Below, piece by piece: positions 37,032 to 45,752 of a stretch of DNA of 64,000 nt. Under the pieces are notes generated by a model. The model was not told where the DNA came from. It ran no database searches and worked only from the letters and a program-made list of their open reading frames with translations. A program made the translations under genes and the position numbers. Source of the stretch: Cryobacterium breve (GTDB taxonomy: Bacteria > Actinomycetota > Actinomycetes > Actinomycetales > Microbacteriaceae). Location of the stretch: the NCBI RefSeq assembly GCF_004402375.1, contig NZ_SOGJ01000034.1, positions 185,415 through 249,414 of the forward strand. Direction: 5' to 3'. How positions within the stretch are numbered: the stretch's first letter is position 1; the number at the start of each line of letters is the position of its first letter.

Positions 37032-37853
37032 TCAAAGTCGAGCGAGTCGGGCCCGGGCGAGGCAGTAGAGGCCGTATGCGATGAGGCCCGCGCCGACCAT
37101 CACCAGGATCGCCACTCCGAACGGTAGTTCCGCAAGTGACTTCAGGGCGCCATCCATGCCGGTGGCCTTCTCCGGGTCGAGGGTGAACGCGGCAACGGTG
37201 AAGAGGATGCCCACGGCCGCCAGGGCAATGCCCTCCGCTATGTAGCCCACGGAGCCCAGGATGACGACCACAGTGCCGGCCGGGCCGCGAGGAACCGTGA
37301 TGCCGTCGGTGAACCTGTGGCTGGCACCGCGAAAGACGAATACGCCGCCGATGACGACCACGCCCAAGCCGGCGACGACGAGGAGGACAACGCCGCCGGG
37401 AATCGTCAGCAGCATTGCGGTTGAGTCGCTGGCGGTCTCCGACGAACTCGACGATGCCCCGCGCGCGAAGGTGAACGCCGTTCCCGCGATGAAGAGGAAG
37501 ACCGCACCCTTGCCGATCAGGACCGCGCGGTGGGCCCACTTGCGCTTCGGATCCGGCGTTGGCTCGAGGAAGGCCTGCACCAGGTACCAGAGGCCGAGTG
37601 CGGTCAGGGCGAAGACCGCGACCCACAGCGCAATGACCCCGCCGGGGGTGTCTGACAGCTGGCCGAGCGCGCCGGACTGGTCCGCCGACCCGCCACCCGC
37701 ACCTCTCGCCACACCGATCGCGATGGCGCCGATCAAGATGTGCAGGAGCCCGTTCGTGGCATAGCCGGCCCGGGCGAGCAATTGGAAGATGCGGCTTCCC
37801 TCGGCTGTGCGTGCAGCCTGCTGGGCGTTATCGGAGACGGAATCGGCGGCCAT
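37032..37853 (-). CDS. DUF1206 membrane protein
   Basis: 273 residues with about six membrane segments. Three DUF1206 repeats can be traced, each beginning with an ARxGY-like block (LARAGYATNGLLHILIG at the start, GSVGYIAEGIALAAVG near 205). The family is widespread in actinobacteria and has no known biochemical role. The ATG is preceded by TACGCT six bases upstream. It interrupts the usual proS-nusA neighbourhood on the opposite strand. Confidence 0.8.
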   Translation of the reverse strand: MAADSVSDNAQQAARTAEGSRIFQLLARAGYATNGLLHILIGAIAIGVARGAGGGSADQSGALGQLSDTPGGVIALWVAVFALTALGLWYLVQAFLEPTPDPKRKWAHRAVLIGKGAVFLFIAGTAFTFARGASSSSSETASDSTAMLLTIPGGVVLLVVAGLGVVVIGGVFVFRGASHRFTDGITVPRGPAGTVVVILGSVGYIAEGIALAAVGILFTVAAFTLDPEKATGMDGALKSLAELPFGVAILVMVGAGLIAYGLYCLARARLARL

Positions 37854-37859
37854 CCGCCC

Positions 37860-37865
37860 AGCGTA
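37860..37865 (-). promoter_or_regulatory. Leaderless -10 box of the DUF1206 gene
   Basis: TACGCT, six bases (GGGCGG), then ATG 37853. Confidence 0.55.
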
Positions 37866-37971
37866 GCGCCGCGGCCTCGTCCGGGTGACGGGGTCCCGAG
37901 GATTCGGCTACCCTAGAACAAGCCCGCTGCGCAGTTTCGTGGCGGCAAGATCTGAATAGAGGAGGCCGGCC

Positions 37972-38985
37972 ATGGACATCGACCTCAGCGTGTTGCGGCA
38001 GTTGGAGCGCGAGAAAGAGATCCCCTTCGAGGAACTCGTGCAGATCATTGAGCAAGCAATTCTGACGGCCTACGTGAAGCACACCCAGCAGGGTGAAGCC
38101 AGCACGAAGCAGGCCGTCGAGGAAGAGCCGGAAGCGCGCGTCGTACTAGACCGCAAGACCGGCCACGTCGACATTTTTGTGCCCGAACACGATGAAGAGG
38201 GCAACGTCGTCGGCGAAGCTGTCGACAACCCCACCGACTTCGGCCGCATCGCGGCCTTTGCGGCGAAGCAAGTCATCAACCAGCGTTTGCGTGACCTGGC
38301 CGATGACGCCGTGCTCGGGGAGTTCAAGGGACGCGAGGGCGAAATCGTCGCCGGGATCATCCAACAGGGGCCGAACCCCCGCATGATCCACGTCGACCTG
38401 GGCACGATCGAAGCGATTCTGCCTCCCGAAGAGCAGGTGCCGAGTGAGAGCTACGTGCACGGCCAGCGCATCCGCGTGTACGTCACCGCGGTCGGCAAGG
38501 GCCTGAAAGGCCCGCAGATCACCGTGTCCCGCACGCACCCCTCGTTGGTGCGGCGGCTCTTCGCCCTCGAGGTCCCGGAGATCGCCAGCGGCGTCGTCGA
38601 AATCGTGTCGCTCGCCCGCGAAGCCGGCCACCGCACCAAGATGGCCGTCCGTGCCACGGAACCCGGCGTCAACGCAAAGGGTGCCTGCATTGGCGAACTC
38701 GGTCAACGCGTGCGTGCCGTCACGGTGGAGCTCAACAACGAGAAGATCGACATCGTTGACTACTCGGCCGACCTCGCCACCTTCGTCGCCAGCGCACTGT
38801 CGCCGGCCAAGGTGACCAGTTCCTACGTGATCGACGAGTCGATCAAGGCCGTCCGTGCCCTCGTTCCCGACTACCAACTGTCGCTGGCGATCGGCAAGGA
38901 AGGCCAGAATGCCCGCCTCGCGGCGAAGCTCACGGGTGCGAAAATCGACATCCAGCCGGACAGCATTCTGGAGGACACGGAATAG
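37972..38985 (+). CDS. nusA: Transcription termination/antitermination factor NusA
   Basis: 337 residues. The N-terminal RNA polymerase-binding domain (about 1-125), an S1 domain (GEIVAGIIQQGPNPRMIHVDLG, about 123-144) and two KH domains (HRTKMAVRA, LSLAIGKEGQNARLAAKLTG) are in order. The long acidic repeats of proteobacterial NusA are absent, as in other actinobacteria. AGAGGAGG precedes ATG 37972, so this gene has a normal leader. It is followed within 8 nt by ylxR. A rimP gene, usual just upstream, is not here. Confidence 0.93.
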   Translation: MDIDLSVLRQLEREKEIPFEELVQIIEQAILTAYVKHTQQGEASTKQAVEEEPEARVVLDRKTGHVDIFVPEHDEEGNVVGEAVDNPTDFGRIAAFAAKQVINQRLRDLADDAVLGEFKGREGEIVAGIIQQGPNPRMIHVDLGTIEAILPPEEQVPSESYVHGQRIRVYVTAVGKGLKGPQITVSRTHPSLVRRLFALEVPEIASGVVEIVSLAREAGHRTKMAVRATEPGVNAKGACIGELGQRVRAVTVELNNEKIDIVDYSADLATFVASALSPAKVTSSYVIDESIKAVRALVPDYQLSLAIGKEGQNARLAAKLTGAKIDIQPDSILEDTE

Positions 38986-38993
38986 GGGGTACG

Positions 38994-39251
38994 ATGGACC
39001 CCGTTAGAACGTGCATTGGATGCCGTTCGCGCGCTCCGCGATCCTCGTTACTGAGGGTTGTAGCCCGAGAATCGGAACTCGTGGTGGATGAAACCGCCAC
39101 TCTGCCTGGGCGAGGTGCGTGGCTGCATCCCACTACCGCGTGCTTCCAGGACGCACAGCGGCGACACGCTTTCGGGCGTGCCCTTCGCGTGACCAGTTCA
39201 TTGGACGCGAATCAACTAGAGAACAGGCTGAACAGGCTTATGGATAACTAA
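38994..39251 (+). CDS. ylxR: YlxR-family RNA-binding protein (DUF448)
   Basis: 85 residues. TCIGCRSRAPRSSLLR at the start and GRGAWLHPTTACFQDA (about 39-54) are the hallmarks of the YlxR family, including its conserved Cys pair region. Its position between nusA and infB is standard. It probably binds RNA or RNase P and adjusts translation or transcription. Confidence 0.85.
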   Translation: MDPVRTCIGCRSRAPRSSLLRVVARESELVVDETATLPGRGAWLHPTTACFQDAQRRHAFGRALRVTSSLDANQLENRLNRLMDN

Positions 39252-39327
39252 TGAGCGGCTCGAAATGAGACCCGTCCGTTACTAACGGTCTGCCCCTTTC
39301 CGGGTGCAGACCCGGAACAGGAGAATT

Positions 39328-42198
39328 GTGGCTGCGAAACCACGCGTACACGAGATCGCTAGCGAACTCGGAGTCGACAGCAAGGTAGCTCTTGCCAAAT
39401 TGAAAGAGATGGGCGAGTTCGTCAAGGGACCGTCCAGTAGCGTTGAACCCCCGGTAGCGCGTCGTTTGCGTGCCGCCCTTGCCGCTGATGGCTCCAGCAC
39501 CGCGGCCCCCGCGGCTGCTGCGCCGGCCGGCGCCACCCCCGCTGCTTCGGCCACGCCCGCGAAGCCGGGCGGCGCGCGTCCGTCCCCGGCCAAGCTCGCC
39601 GTCAAGCCGGGCGCCCGTCCCGTCGCCGAGGTCCCCGCAGCGGTTGTTCCCGCCGCTGACGCCCCGCCGATGCCGTCGGCCCCGCTGACGGTCGCCGAGC
39701 GCCAGACTCAGGCAGCCGAGAAGGCTCAGGCCGCCGAGAAAGCTCAGGCCGCCGAGAAGGCCGCAGCTGCCGCCATCGCAACCGAGACCGTCCCCGCGAC
39801 GGATGCCCCGGCCACCAAGACTGACGGTGGCGCTTCCAGCGCGGCCAAGCCCGGCGCATCCGTTCCCAAGCCGCCGGCCGCTCGTCCGGGCAACAACCCG
39901 TTCGCCAGCAACCAGGGCATGGGCAAGGCTCCCACCCCGCGTCCGGGCAACAACCCGTTCGCCAGCGCGCAGGGCATGGGCCAGCGTCCGCCCTCCACGT
40001 CTTCCCCCAGCAACATTCCCCGCCCCGCGGCCCCTCGTCCCGGTGCACCGCGTCCGGGTGGACCCGGCCAGGCTCCGCGTCCGACCGGTTTCGGTCAGCG
40101 TCCGGGTGGCTTCCAGCGCCCCGGTGGCGCTCCGGGTGGCGCCGGTGGCGCACGCCCCGGCTTCCAGCGCCCTGGTGGCGCGCCGGCCGGAGCCCCCGGC
40201 TTCGGGCCGCCGCGTCCTGCCGGTGGCGGCGGCGCAGGTGGTCGTGGTCGCGGCCCCGGCGGCGGAACTGCTGGTGCCTTCGGTCGCGGTGGCGGCAAGA
40301 ACAAGGCCCGCAAGTCCAAGCGCACGAAGAGAGCAGAGTTCGAGCTGCGCGAGGCTCCGTCGCTGGGTGGCGTGAGCGTACCCCGCGGCGATGGCGGTAC
40401 CGTTGTGCGTCTGCGCCGCGGTGCGTCCATCACGGACTTCGCCGACAAGATCGACGCGAGCCCCGGAAACCTGGTCACCGTGCTGTTCCACCTCGGTGAA
40501 ATGGCCACGGCTACCGAGTCCCTCGACGAGGCCACGTTCGATGTGCTCGGCTCCGAGCTCGGCTACAAGATCCAGATGGTCTCGCCCGACGACGAAGACC
40601 GCGAGCTTCTGCTCGGCTTCGACATTGACATCGACCAGGAGCTGGAGGACGAGACCGACGAAGAGCTCGTCGCCCGTCCCCCCGTCGTCACCGTCATGGG
40701 TCACGTCGACCACGGTAAGACAGCGCTCCTCGACGCAATTCGCAACGCCAAGGTGGCCGCGGGTGAAGCCGGTGGAATCACGCAGCACATCGGCGCCTAC
40801 CAGGTCATCACCGAGCACGAGGGCATCGAACGCGCCATCACCTTCATCGACACGCCGGGCCACGAGGCGTTCACCGCCATGCGTGCCCGTGGTGCGCAGG
40901 TCACCGACATCGCGATCCTCGTGGTCGCGGCGGACGACGGCATCATGCCTCAGACGATTGAAGCGCTCAACCACGCCCAGGCCGCCAACGTGCCGATCGT
41001 GGTTGCGGTGAACAAGATCGACAAGCCCGGCGCCAACCCGCAGAAGGTGCGCCAGCAGCTCACCGAGTTCGGCCTCGTCGCCGAAGAATACGGTGGAGAC
41101 GTCATGTTCGTGGACGTGTCTGCGAAGCAGGGCACCGGCATTCAGGAAGTTCTGAACGCTGTACTGCTCACCGCGGACGCCGGTCTCGACATGCGGGCCA
41201 ACCCGGACAAGGACGCTCGCGGTGTTGCCATCGAGGCTCGTCTTGACAAGGGTCGCGGCGCCGTGGCGACCGTGCTCATCCAGTCGGGAACTCTGAACGT
41301 CGGGGACTCCATCGTGGCGGGCACGGCCTATGGCCGCGTTCGTGCGATGGCAGACGAGAACGGCGTGCCCGTGCTCGCCGCGACCCCGTCCCGTGCAGTT
41401 CAGGTTCAGGGTCTCTCCAGCGTTCCTCGTGCAGGTGACACCTTCCTGGTCATCCAGGAAGACCGCACGGCACGTCAGATCGCCGAGAAGCGTGAAGCTG
41501 CCGAGCGCAACGCCCTGCTGGCCAAGGCCCGCAAGCGCATCAGCCTCGAAGACTTCACCCGTGCACTCGAAGAGGGCAAGGTCGAGTCGCTCAACCTCAT
41601 CATCAAGGGTGACGTATCCGGTGCTGTCGAAGCCTTGGAAGAGTCGCTGCTCAAGATCGAGGTCGACGATTCGGTTCAGCTGCGCATCATCCACCGCGGT
41701 GTCGGTGCGGTCACGGAGAGCGATGTCAACCTCGCCACCGTCGACAACGCCATCATCATCGGCTTCAACGTGCGTCCCGACACGAAGGCACGCGAACGTG
41801 CAGCTCGTGAAGGCGTCGATGTGCGCTTCTACTCCGTCATCTATAACGCACTCGAGGACATCGAGAACTCCCTCAAGGGAATGCTCAAGCCCGAGTTCGA
41901 AGAGGTGCAGAGCGGTGTCGCCGAGATCCGCGAGGTGTTCAGCTCCTCCAAGTTCGGAAACGTCGCCGGTGTCATCGTTCGGTCGGGCGTCATCACGAGG
42001 AACGCCAAGGCGCGGGTCATCCGCGACGGCGTCGTCGTGGGCGACAACCTGGGCATCGAGTCGCTGCGTCGTTTCAAGGACGATGTCACCGAGGTCCGTA
42101 CGGACTTCGAGTGCGGTATCGGCCTGGGCAAGTTCAACGACATCCGGATCGGTGATGAGATCGAGACGATCGAAATGAAGGAAAAGCCGCGGGTCTAA
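39328..42198 (+). CDS. infB: Translation initiation factor IF-2
   Basis: 956 residues from GTG 39328, preceded by CAGGAG. The N-terminal IF2-N block ([20 protein letters not shown]) is followed by a long Pro/Ala/Gly-rich stretch (about 60-340) with two near-identical [11 protein letters not shown] units. The GTPase domain has GHVDHGKT (457-464), DTPGHE and NKID. Domains II, III and IV follow. It brings initiator tRNA to the 30S subunit. An in-frame GTG 24 bases upstream was rejected for lack of a ribosome site. Confidence 0.95.
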   Translation: MAAKPRVHEIASELGVDSKVALAKLKEMGEFVKGPSSSVEPPVARRLRAALAADGSSTAAPAAAAPAGATPAASATPAKPGGARPSPAKLAVKPGARPVAEVPAAVVPAADAPPMPSAPLTVAERQTQAAEKAQAAEKAQAAEKAAAAAIATETVPATDAPATKTDGGASSAAKPGASVPKPPAARPGNNPFASNQGMGKAPTPRPGNNPFASAQGMGQRPPSTSSPSNIPRPAAPRPGAPRPGGPGQAPRPTGFGQRPGGFQRPGGAPGGAGGARPGFQRPGGAPAGAPGFGPPRPAGGGGAGGRGRGPGGGTAGAFGRGGGKNKARKSKRTKRAEFELREAPSLGGVSVPRGDGGTVVRLRRGASITDFADKIDASPGNLVTVLFHLGEMATATESLDEATFDVLGSELGYKIQMVSPDDEDRELLLGFDIDIDQELEDETDEELVARPPVVTVMGHVDHGKTALLDAIRNAKVAAGEAGGITQHIGAYQVITEHEGIERAITFIDTPGHEAFTAMRARGAQVTDIAILVVAADDGIMPQTIEALNHAQAANVPIVVAVNKIDKPGANPQKVRQQLTEFGLVAEEYGGDVMFVDVSAKQGTGIQEVLNAVLLTADAGLDMRANPDKDARGVAIEARLDKGRGAVATVLIQSGTLNVGDSIVAGTAYGRVRAMADENGVPVLAATPSRAVQVQGLSSVPRAGDTFLVIQEDRTARQIAEKREAAERNALLAKARKRISLEDFTRALEEGKVESLNLIIKGDVSGAVEALEESLLKIEVDDSVQLRIIHRGVGAVTESDVNLATVDNAIIIGFNVRPDTKARERAAREGVDVRFYSVIYNALEDIENSLKGMLKPEFEEVQSGVAEIREVFSSSKFGNVAGVIVRSGVITRNAKARVIRDGVVVGDNLGIESLRRFKDDVTEVRTDFECGIGLGKFNDIRIGDEIETIEMKEKPRV

Positions 42199-42213
42199 CG
42201 ACCTGCGGATGAT

Positions 42214-42278
42214 GGGTGCGGGTGTCGCCGAGGTTCCTCTACAGGGACCCGGCGGGGCCCGCACCCTCGATAGTTTTT
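42214..42278 (+). terminator. Hairpin with T-tract between infB and rbfA
   Basis: GGGTGCGGG (42214-42222) pairs with CCCGCACCC (42258-42266), and five T residues follow at 42274-42278. It looks like an intrinsic terminator or attenuator inside the translation operon. Confidence 0.6.
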
Positions 42279-42297
42279 CGAACAGAGGAGTGAAACA

Positions 42298-42843
42298 ATG
42301 GCAGATCCGGCACGCGCCAGGAAAATGGCCGACCGCATCAAGGTCATCGTAGCCAAGCGCCTCGAACGCGGCCTCCGCGATCCGAGGCTCGGGTTTGTGA
42401 CCATCACCGACGTCAAGGTGACCGGGGACCTGCAGCACGCTTCGGTGTTCTACACGGTCTACGGTTCCGCGGAGGAACGGGCCGACAGTGCCGCAGCGCT
42501 GAAGGCGGCCACCGGCATGCTGCGCAGTGAGGTGGGCAAGAACATCACTGCCCGCCTGACGCCGTCGCTCGAGTTCATCGCCGACGCAATCCCGGAGAAC
42601 GCGGCCCTGATCGACGACCTGCTGCGCGAGGCGCGCGAGCGCGACACCCAGGTTGAAGAACAGGCCCGCACGGCCACGTACGCCGGCGACGAGGATCCCT
42701 ATGTCAAGCCGCGCGAGTACGCCGATGACGATGACGATGACGATGATGAAGACGACGACGACCAAACGGGGGATGGCCCCGCGGTCGGCCAGCACGCCGA
42801 AGTTGCGGCCGATATCACCGCCGCAACGGAGTCGCAGAAGTAG
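42298..42843 (+). CDS. rbfA: Ribosome-binding factor A
   Basis: 181 residues. The core DPRLGFVTITDVKVTGDLQHASVFYT block and RLTPSLEFIADAIPE block are RbfA signatures. It has a KH-like fold and acts in late 30S maturation. A non-family C-terminal tail of about 65 residues includes a run of about 15 Asp/Glu residues (YADDDDDDDDEDDDD), which adds an acidic arm. AGAGGAG precedes ATG 42298. Confidence 0.92.
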   Translation: MADPARARKMADRIKVIVAKRLERGLRDPRLGFVTITDVKVTGDLQHASVFYTVYGSAEERADSAAALKAATGMLRSEVGKNITARLTPSLEFIADAIPENAALIDDLLREARERDTQVEEQARTATYAGDEDPYVKPREYADDDDDDDDEDDDDQTGDGPAVGQHAEVAADITAATESQK

Positions 42844-42874
42844 AACGGCCGCACGCTCCGGTTAGTGGCCGGTC

Positions 42875-42927
42875 GGCCGGGCAGCCCAGCATCACCCACG
42901 GGGGATGCGGGCCGGCCCGGTCCTTTT
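42875..42927. terminator. Terminator between rbfA and mutY
   Basis: GGCCGG pairs with CCGGCC and GCATC with GATGC in one interrupted stem (42875-42917), followed by TCCTTTT. It lies between converging genes. Confidence 0.6.
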
Positions 42928-42957
42928 CGTTATCCGGGCGCGGTCCGTGTGCGTTGA

Positions 42958-43887
42958 TCACTCGTGCGGCAGCGTGTAGCGGCCGGGCGCGGTGGTCACG
43001 GCGAGGCCGTCGGCCAGCAGTCCGGCCAGGGCCCGGTCGCGCTGCACGGGGTCAGGCCAGAGTACGGTGATTTCGGTATCCGTCACGGGGTGATGTGTGG
43101 CCCGCAACTCGGCCATGATCAGCCCGCGCACCTGCCGGTCGCTGCCCTCGAACTTCCTCTGCACGGCCTTGCGCGGCCCCGCATAGGCCGGATAGCCGGC
43201 CCTGCGCCAGGCACAGGCAGTCTGGATCGGGCAGTCGCCACAGTGCGGGTTCTTCGCCGTGCAAACCAGCGCACCCAGCTCCATCATGCCGGCGTTGAAC
43301 ACGGCGGCATCGCGCACCGGCAGGGGAAGCAGCGCGCTCATGGCCTCGAGGTCCCTGGTTCGACTGGGCGGCGCGGGTTCGGCCTGCCCGGCCACGGCGC
43401 GTGCGATGACCCGCCGCGTGTTGGTGTCGACAACCGGATGCCGCAGGCCGTAGGCGAACGCGGCGACGGCCCGTGCGGTGTAATCGCCGATGCCGCTGAG
43501 GGCCAGCAGTGCGTCGACGTCGGACGGGACCACACCGCCGTGTCGCTCTGTGATCTCGACGGCGGCAGCATGCAGCCACAGCGCGCGGCGCGGGTAGCCC
43601 AGCGTCGCCCACGCCCGTACCGCCTCACCTGGGGGAACCGCGGCAAGGTCACCCGGGCTCGGCCACCGCTCAAGCCACTCCGCCAGGCGGGGGATCACCC
43701 GGTTCACGGGGGTCTGCTGCAGCATGAACTCGCTCACCAGCACGCCCCAGGCGCCGAAGCCGAGCCGACGCCAGGGCAGATCGCGGGCATTGTCCTGAAA
43801 CCAGGCGTTTATGGCGAGGCTGAGGGCGGGCGAGTCGGCAACGGGGCGGGTCTGCAGGCGGGTTGAGTCCGTGACGGTGGCATCCAC
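42958..43887 (-). CDS. mutY: A/G-specific adenine glycosylase
   Basis: 309 residues from GTG 43887. LPWR and the VSEFMLQQTPVNRVIP block, the helix-hairpin-helix (LSGIGDYTARAVAAFAYG, about 128-145) and the catalytic Asp in VVDTNTRR follow in order. The iron-sulphur Cys set is CTAKNPHCGDCPIQTAC. It removes adenine mispaired with 8-oxoguanine. The family's NUDIX-like C-terminal domain is shortened, as in other actinobacterial MutY proteins. Divergent from the uridine-kinase-like gene, with overlapping -10 boxes. Confidence 0.9.
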   Translation of the reverse strand: MDATVTDSTRLQTRPVADSPALSLAINAWFQDNARDLPWRRLGFGAWGVLVSEFMLQQTPVNRVIPRLAEWLERWPSPGDLAAVPPGEAVRAWATLGYPRRALWLHAAAVEITERHGGVVPSDVDALLALSGIGDYTARAVAAFAYGLRHPVVDTNTRRVIARAVAGQAEPAPPSRTRDLEAMSALLPLPVRDAAVFNAGMMELGALVCTAKNPHCGDCPIQTACAWRRAGYPAYAGPRKAVQRKFEGSDRQVRGLIMAELRATHHPVTDTEITVLWPDPVQRDRALAGLLADGLAVTTAPGRYTLPHE

Positions 43888-43893
43888 CGTTCT

Positions 43894-43903
43894 AACCTAG
43901 GCT
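43894..43903. promoter_or_regulatory. Overlapping divergent leaderless -10 boxes
   Basis: On the minus strand TAGGTT (43894-43899) is six bases from the mutY GTG. On the plus strand TAGGCT (43898-43903) is six bases from the kinase-like ATG. The two boxes share two bases. Confidence 0.6.
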
Positions 43904-43909
43904 CGAATC

Positions 43910-44566
43910 ATGAAGCTTGCCTCCACTCCCCGGATCGAGTTCCTGCGGGAGCTCGCGACCGAAATCCTCGGCGTCTACGGCCTCGGTCGCACGGTCGTTG
44001 CCATTGATGGCGCGGATGCCGCGGAACGGGCCGCCTTTGCGGACGACCTGGCCGCCGTGTTCGACGAGCGGGAGCATCCGATGTTCCGGGCCTCGCTGCG
44101 TGATTTCCGGCGTTCGCGCGCGGAGCAGGCCCGCTTCGGCCCGGAATCTCCCGAGCGGTTGCTGCGCTACCTCTACGATTTTTCCCTGCTGCGCCGTGTG
44201 CTGCTCGACCCGTTCAGGCTGGGCGGGAGCACGGGGTTCGTAACCAGGGCGTTCGACACCGACAGGGACACCTGGATCGAACCGACGTGGTTGACCGGGC
44301 CGTCCGACGCCACCCTGATCCTCGACGGCGAGTACCTGAACCGCAGAGAGCTGCGCGACCTGTGGTCGTATAGCGTTCTCGTGGAAACCGAAGCGGATGC
44401 CGTGCGCTTCGGACCCGGGGATGACGAGGATGTCGGCGCCGTCAACGAGCATGTGGTTGCCGACCGGCTGTATTGCGGCGAGGTGCGCCCGCGCAGCCGG
44501 GCCACGGCCGTCGTCGATGTGAGCAACCCGGACGACCCGCGGCGGGTGTTCCTCGACAGCTGCTGA
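43910..44566 (+). CDS. Uridine-kinase-like protein with a degenerate P-loop
   Basis: 218 residues. The overall pattern matches the short actinobacterial uridine-kinase-like family (RTVVAIDG near residue 26, LRDFRRSRAEQARFG, LLRYLYDFSLLRRVLLDPFR, LILDGEYLNRREL). However, the expected Walker A (GxxxxGKT) reads DGADAAERAAF, with the Lys and Ser/Thr missing. It may be non-catalytic or bind nucleotide differently. Its start is set by the TAGGCT box six bases upstream. Confidence 0.6.
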   Translation: MKLASTPRIEFLRELATEILGVYGLGRTVVAIDGADAAERAAFADDLAAVFDEREHPMFRASLRDFRRSRAEQARFGPESPERLLRYLYDFSLLRRVLLDPFRLGGSTGFVTRAFDTDRDTWIEPTWLTGPSDATLILDGEYLNRRELRDLWSYSVLVETEADAVRFGPGDDEDVGAVNEHVVADRLYCGEVRPRSRATAVVDVSNPDDPRRVFLDSC

Positions 44567-44583
44567 ACCGGGCCTCCTCCATT

Positions 44584-44649
44584 CGCGGCGCAGGTTGTGG
44601 AATCGGGCGCACGTTGTAACGTGCGCCCGCTTCCACGGGGTGCGCCGCG
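44584..44649. repeat. Inverted-repeat element, family C, copy 2
   Basis: Two 32-nt arms with few mismatches fold around a 2-nt loop: outer CGCGGCGCA/TGCGCCGCG, middle GTGGAA/TTCCAC, inner CGGGCGCACGTT/AACGTGCGCCCG. The left half matches the copy at 36962. It sits between converging genes. Confidence 0.8.
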
Positions 44650-44669
44650 AGGTAGCTGGGTCCCGTCGC

Positions 44670-45674
44670 TCAGTGGCGGAGGGCCGCGAAGCGTTCGAGC
44701 ACGTCGTACGTGGACAACGGGACCCCGCGCGCCTCGACCTCGTGCACGAGCGCTGTCAGCAGCTCGTTCACGGGCACCCGAACCCCGGCGAGGGTGGCTT
44801 CCCGCACCACGGCACCGTTCAGATAGTCGATCTCGGTGAGCTGTCCGCGCTTCAGGCTCTGCTGGGTCGAACCGAGGTTGGGCACGTCGCCCATCCGCGA
44901 ACGCAGCCGCAACGGCAGCACCTGACCCAAGCCCGTCGGCAGCCGGGAGAAGGTGCGCAACGGCCCGTCGCCCAGTCCCTGCAGGCTGCCGAAGCGCACG
45001 CCGCGCTTCATTCCCACGCGCACGGTTTCGCGCATGCTCTCGGTCATCACGCGGCGCAGGCCGGTGTGGTCCACGACCTCCTGAACACTCAGCCCGGTGA
45101 TCGCCGGGAGGGCATTGAGCATGTTGACGACGAGTTTGGTCCACTGGGCGCCCACGAAATTGTCGAGGGCGACCGTGGGCACGGCGCTGGAGAGCACATC
45201 CCGCCAGGCGCGAGTGACAGTATCCGCGACCCCGGTTCCCCGGCCGATATAGGTGGGCGCGGCTGTGGTGATCGCCACCTGGCCGGGAGCAGTGTAGTTG
45301 GCCGCCATGATCGACAGGGCTCCGAAGCAATCCGAGCAGGGGAGTAACGCGCTGGCGGTACGCACTCCGTCGAGGCCGTTCTGCACGACGATCACGGGGG
45401 AGCCGTCGAGAACCCGGGCGTTGTCGCCGATGGCCGCGGCGGCGTCCTGGGCCTTGGTGCAGACGAGCGTCAGCTGCGGGGTCTCCACCAGACGTTCGAG
45501 GGCCAGCGGATACTGCCGCGTGCCTCCGAAGGCGCCGGTGAGTGAAATCCCCTCGGCCCGGATGACCGCCAGCGCCGGCCCGCGCGCCGTCACGGTGACT
45601 TCGTGGCCCGCTCGGGCGAGCAGGGTCGCGAAGGTGCCGCCGAGGGCGCCGGCTCCGATCACCGCAATCTTCAT
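44670..45674 (-). CDS. panE: 2-dehydropantoate 2-reductase
   Basis: 334 residues. The N-terminal IAVIGAGALGGTFATLLARAG is the NADPH-binding loop, followed by KAQDAAAAI and VVQNGLDG blocks and the C-terminal domain with the Lys of QWTKLVVNMLNALPAITG (about residue 170-187). It reduces ketopantoate to pantoate for coenzyme A. It starts 6 nt from TAGGCT, so it is probably leaderless. Confidence 0.87.
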   Translation of the reverse strand: MKIAVIGAGALGGTFATLLARAGHEVTVTARGPALAVIRAEGISLTGAFGGTRQYPLALERLVETPQLTLVCTKAQDAAAAIGDNARVLDGSPVIVVQNGLDGVRTASALLPCSDCFGALSIMAANYTAPGQVAITTAAPTYIGRGTGVADTVTRAWRDVLSSAVPTVALDNFVGAQWTKLVVNMLNALPAITGLSVQEVVDHTGLRRVMTESMRETVRVGMKRGVRFGSLQGLGDGPLRTFSRLPTGLGQVLPLRLRSRMGDVPNLGSTQQSLKRGQLTEIDYLNGAVVREATLAGVRVPVNELLTALVHEVEARGVPLSTYDVLERFAALRH

Positions 45675-45680
45675 CCCCTC

Positions 45681-45686
45681 AGCCTA
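45681..45686 (-). promoter_or_regulatory. Leaderless -10 box of panE
   Basis: TAGGCT, six bases, then ATG 45674. Confidence 0.6.
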
Positions 45687-45739
45687 AGTCTCGGGCGTCG
45701 GGCCGGGGCCCGGCGGGCGAGCTCGCGGCCGGCGCCGGA

Positions 45740-45745
45740 TATCAT
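45740..45745 (+). promoter_or_regulatory. Leaderless -10 box of truB
   Basis: TATCAT, seven bases (GGGAAGA), then GTG 45753. Confidence 0.5.
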
Positions 45746-45752
45746 GGGAAGA

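Noticed and set aside
39238..42795. A minus-strand open frame of over 1100 codons opposite infB
   Set aside because: It is a mirror of the infB frame and is Arg/His/Gly-rich with no motifs.
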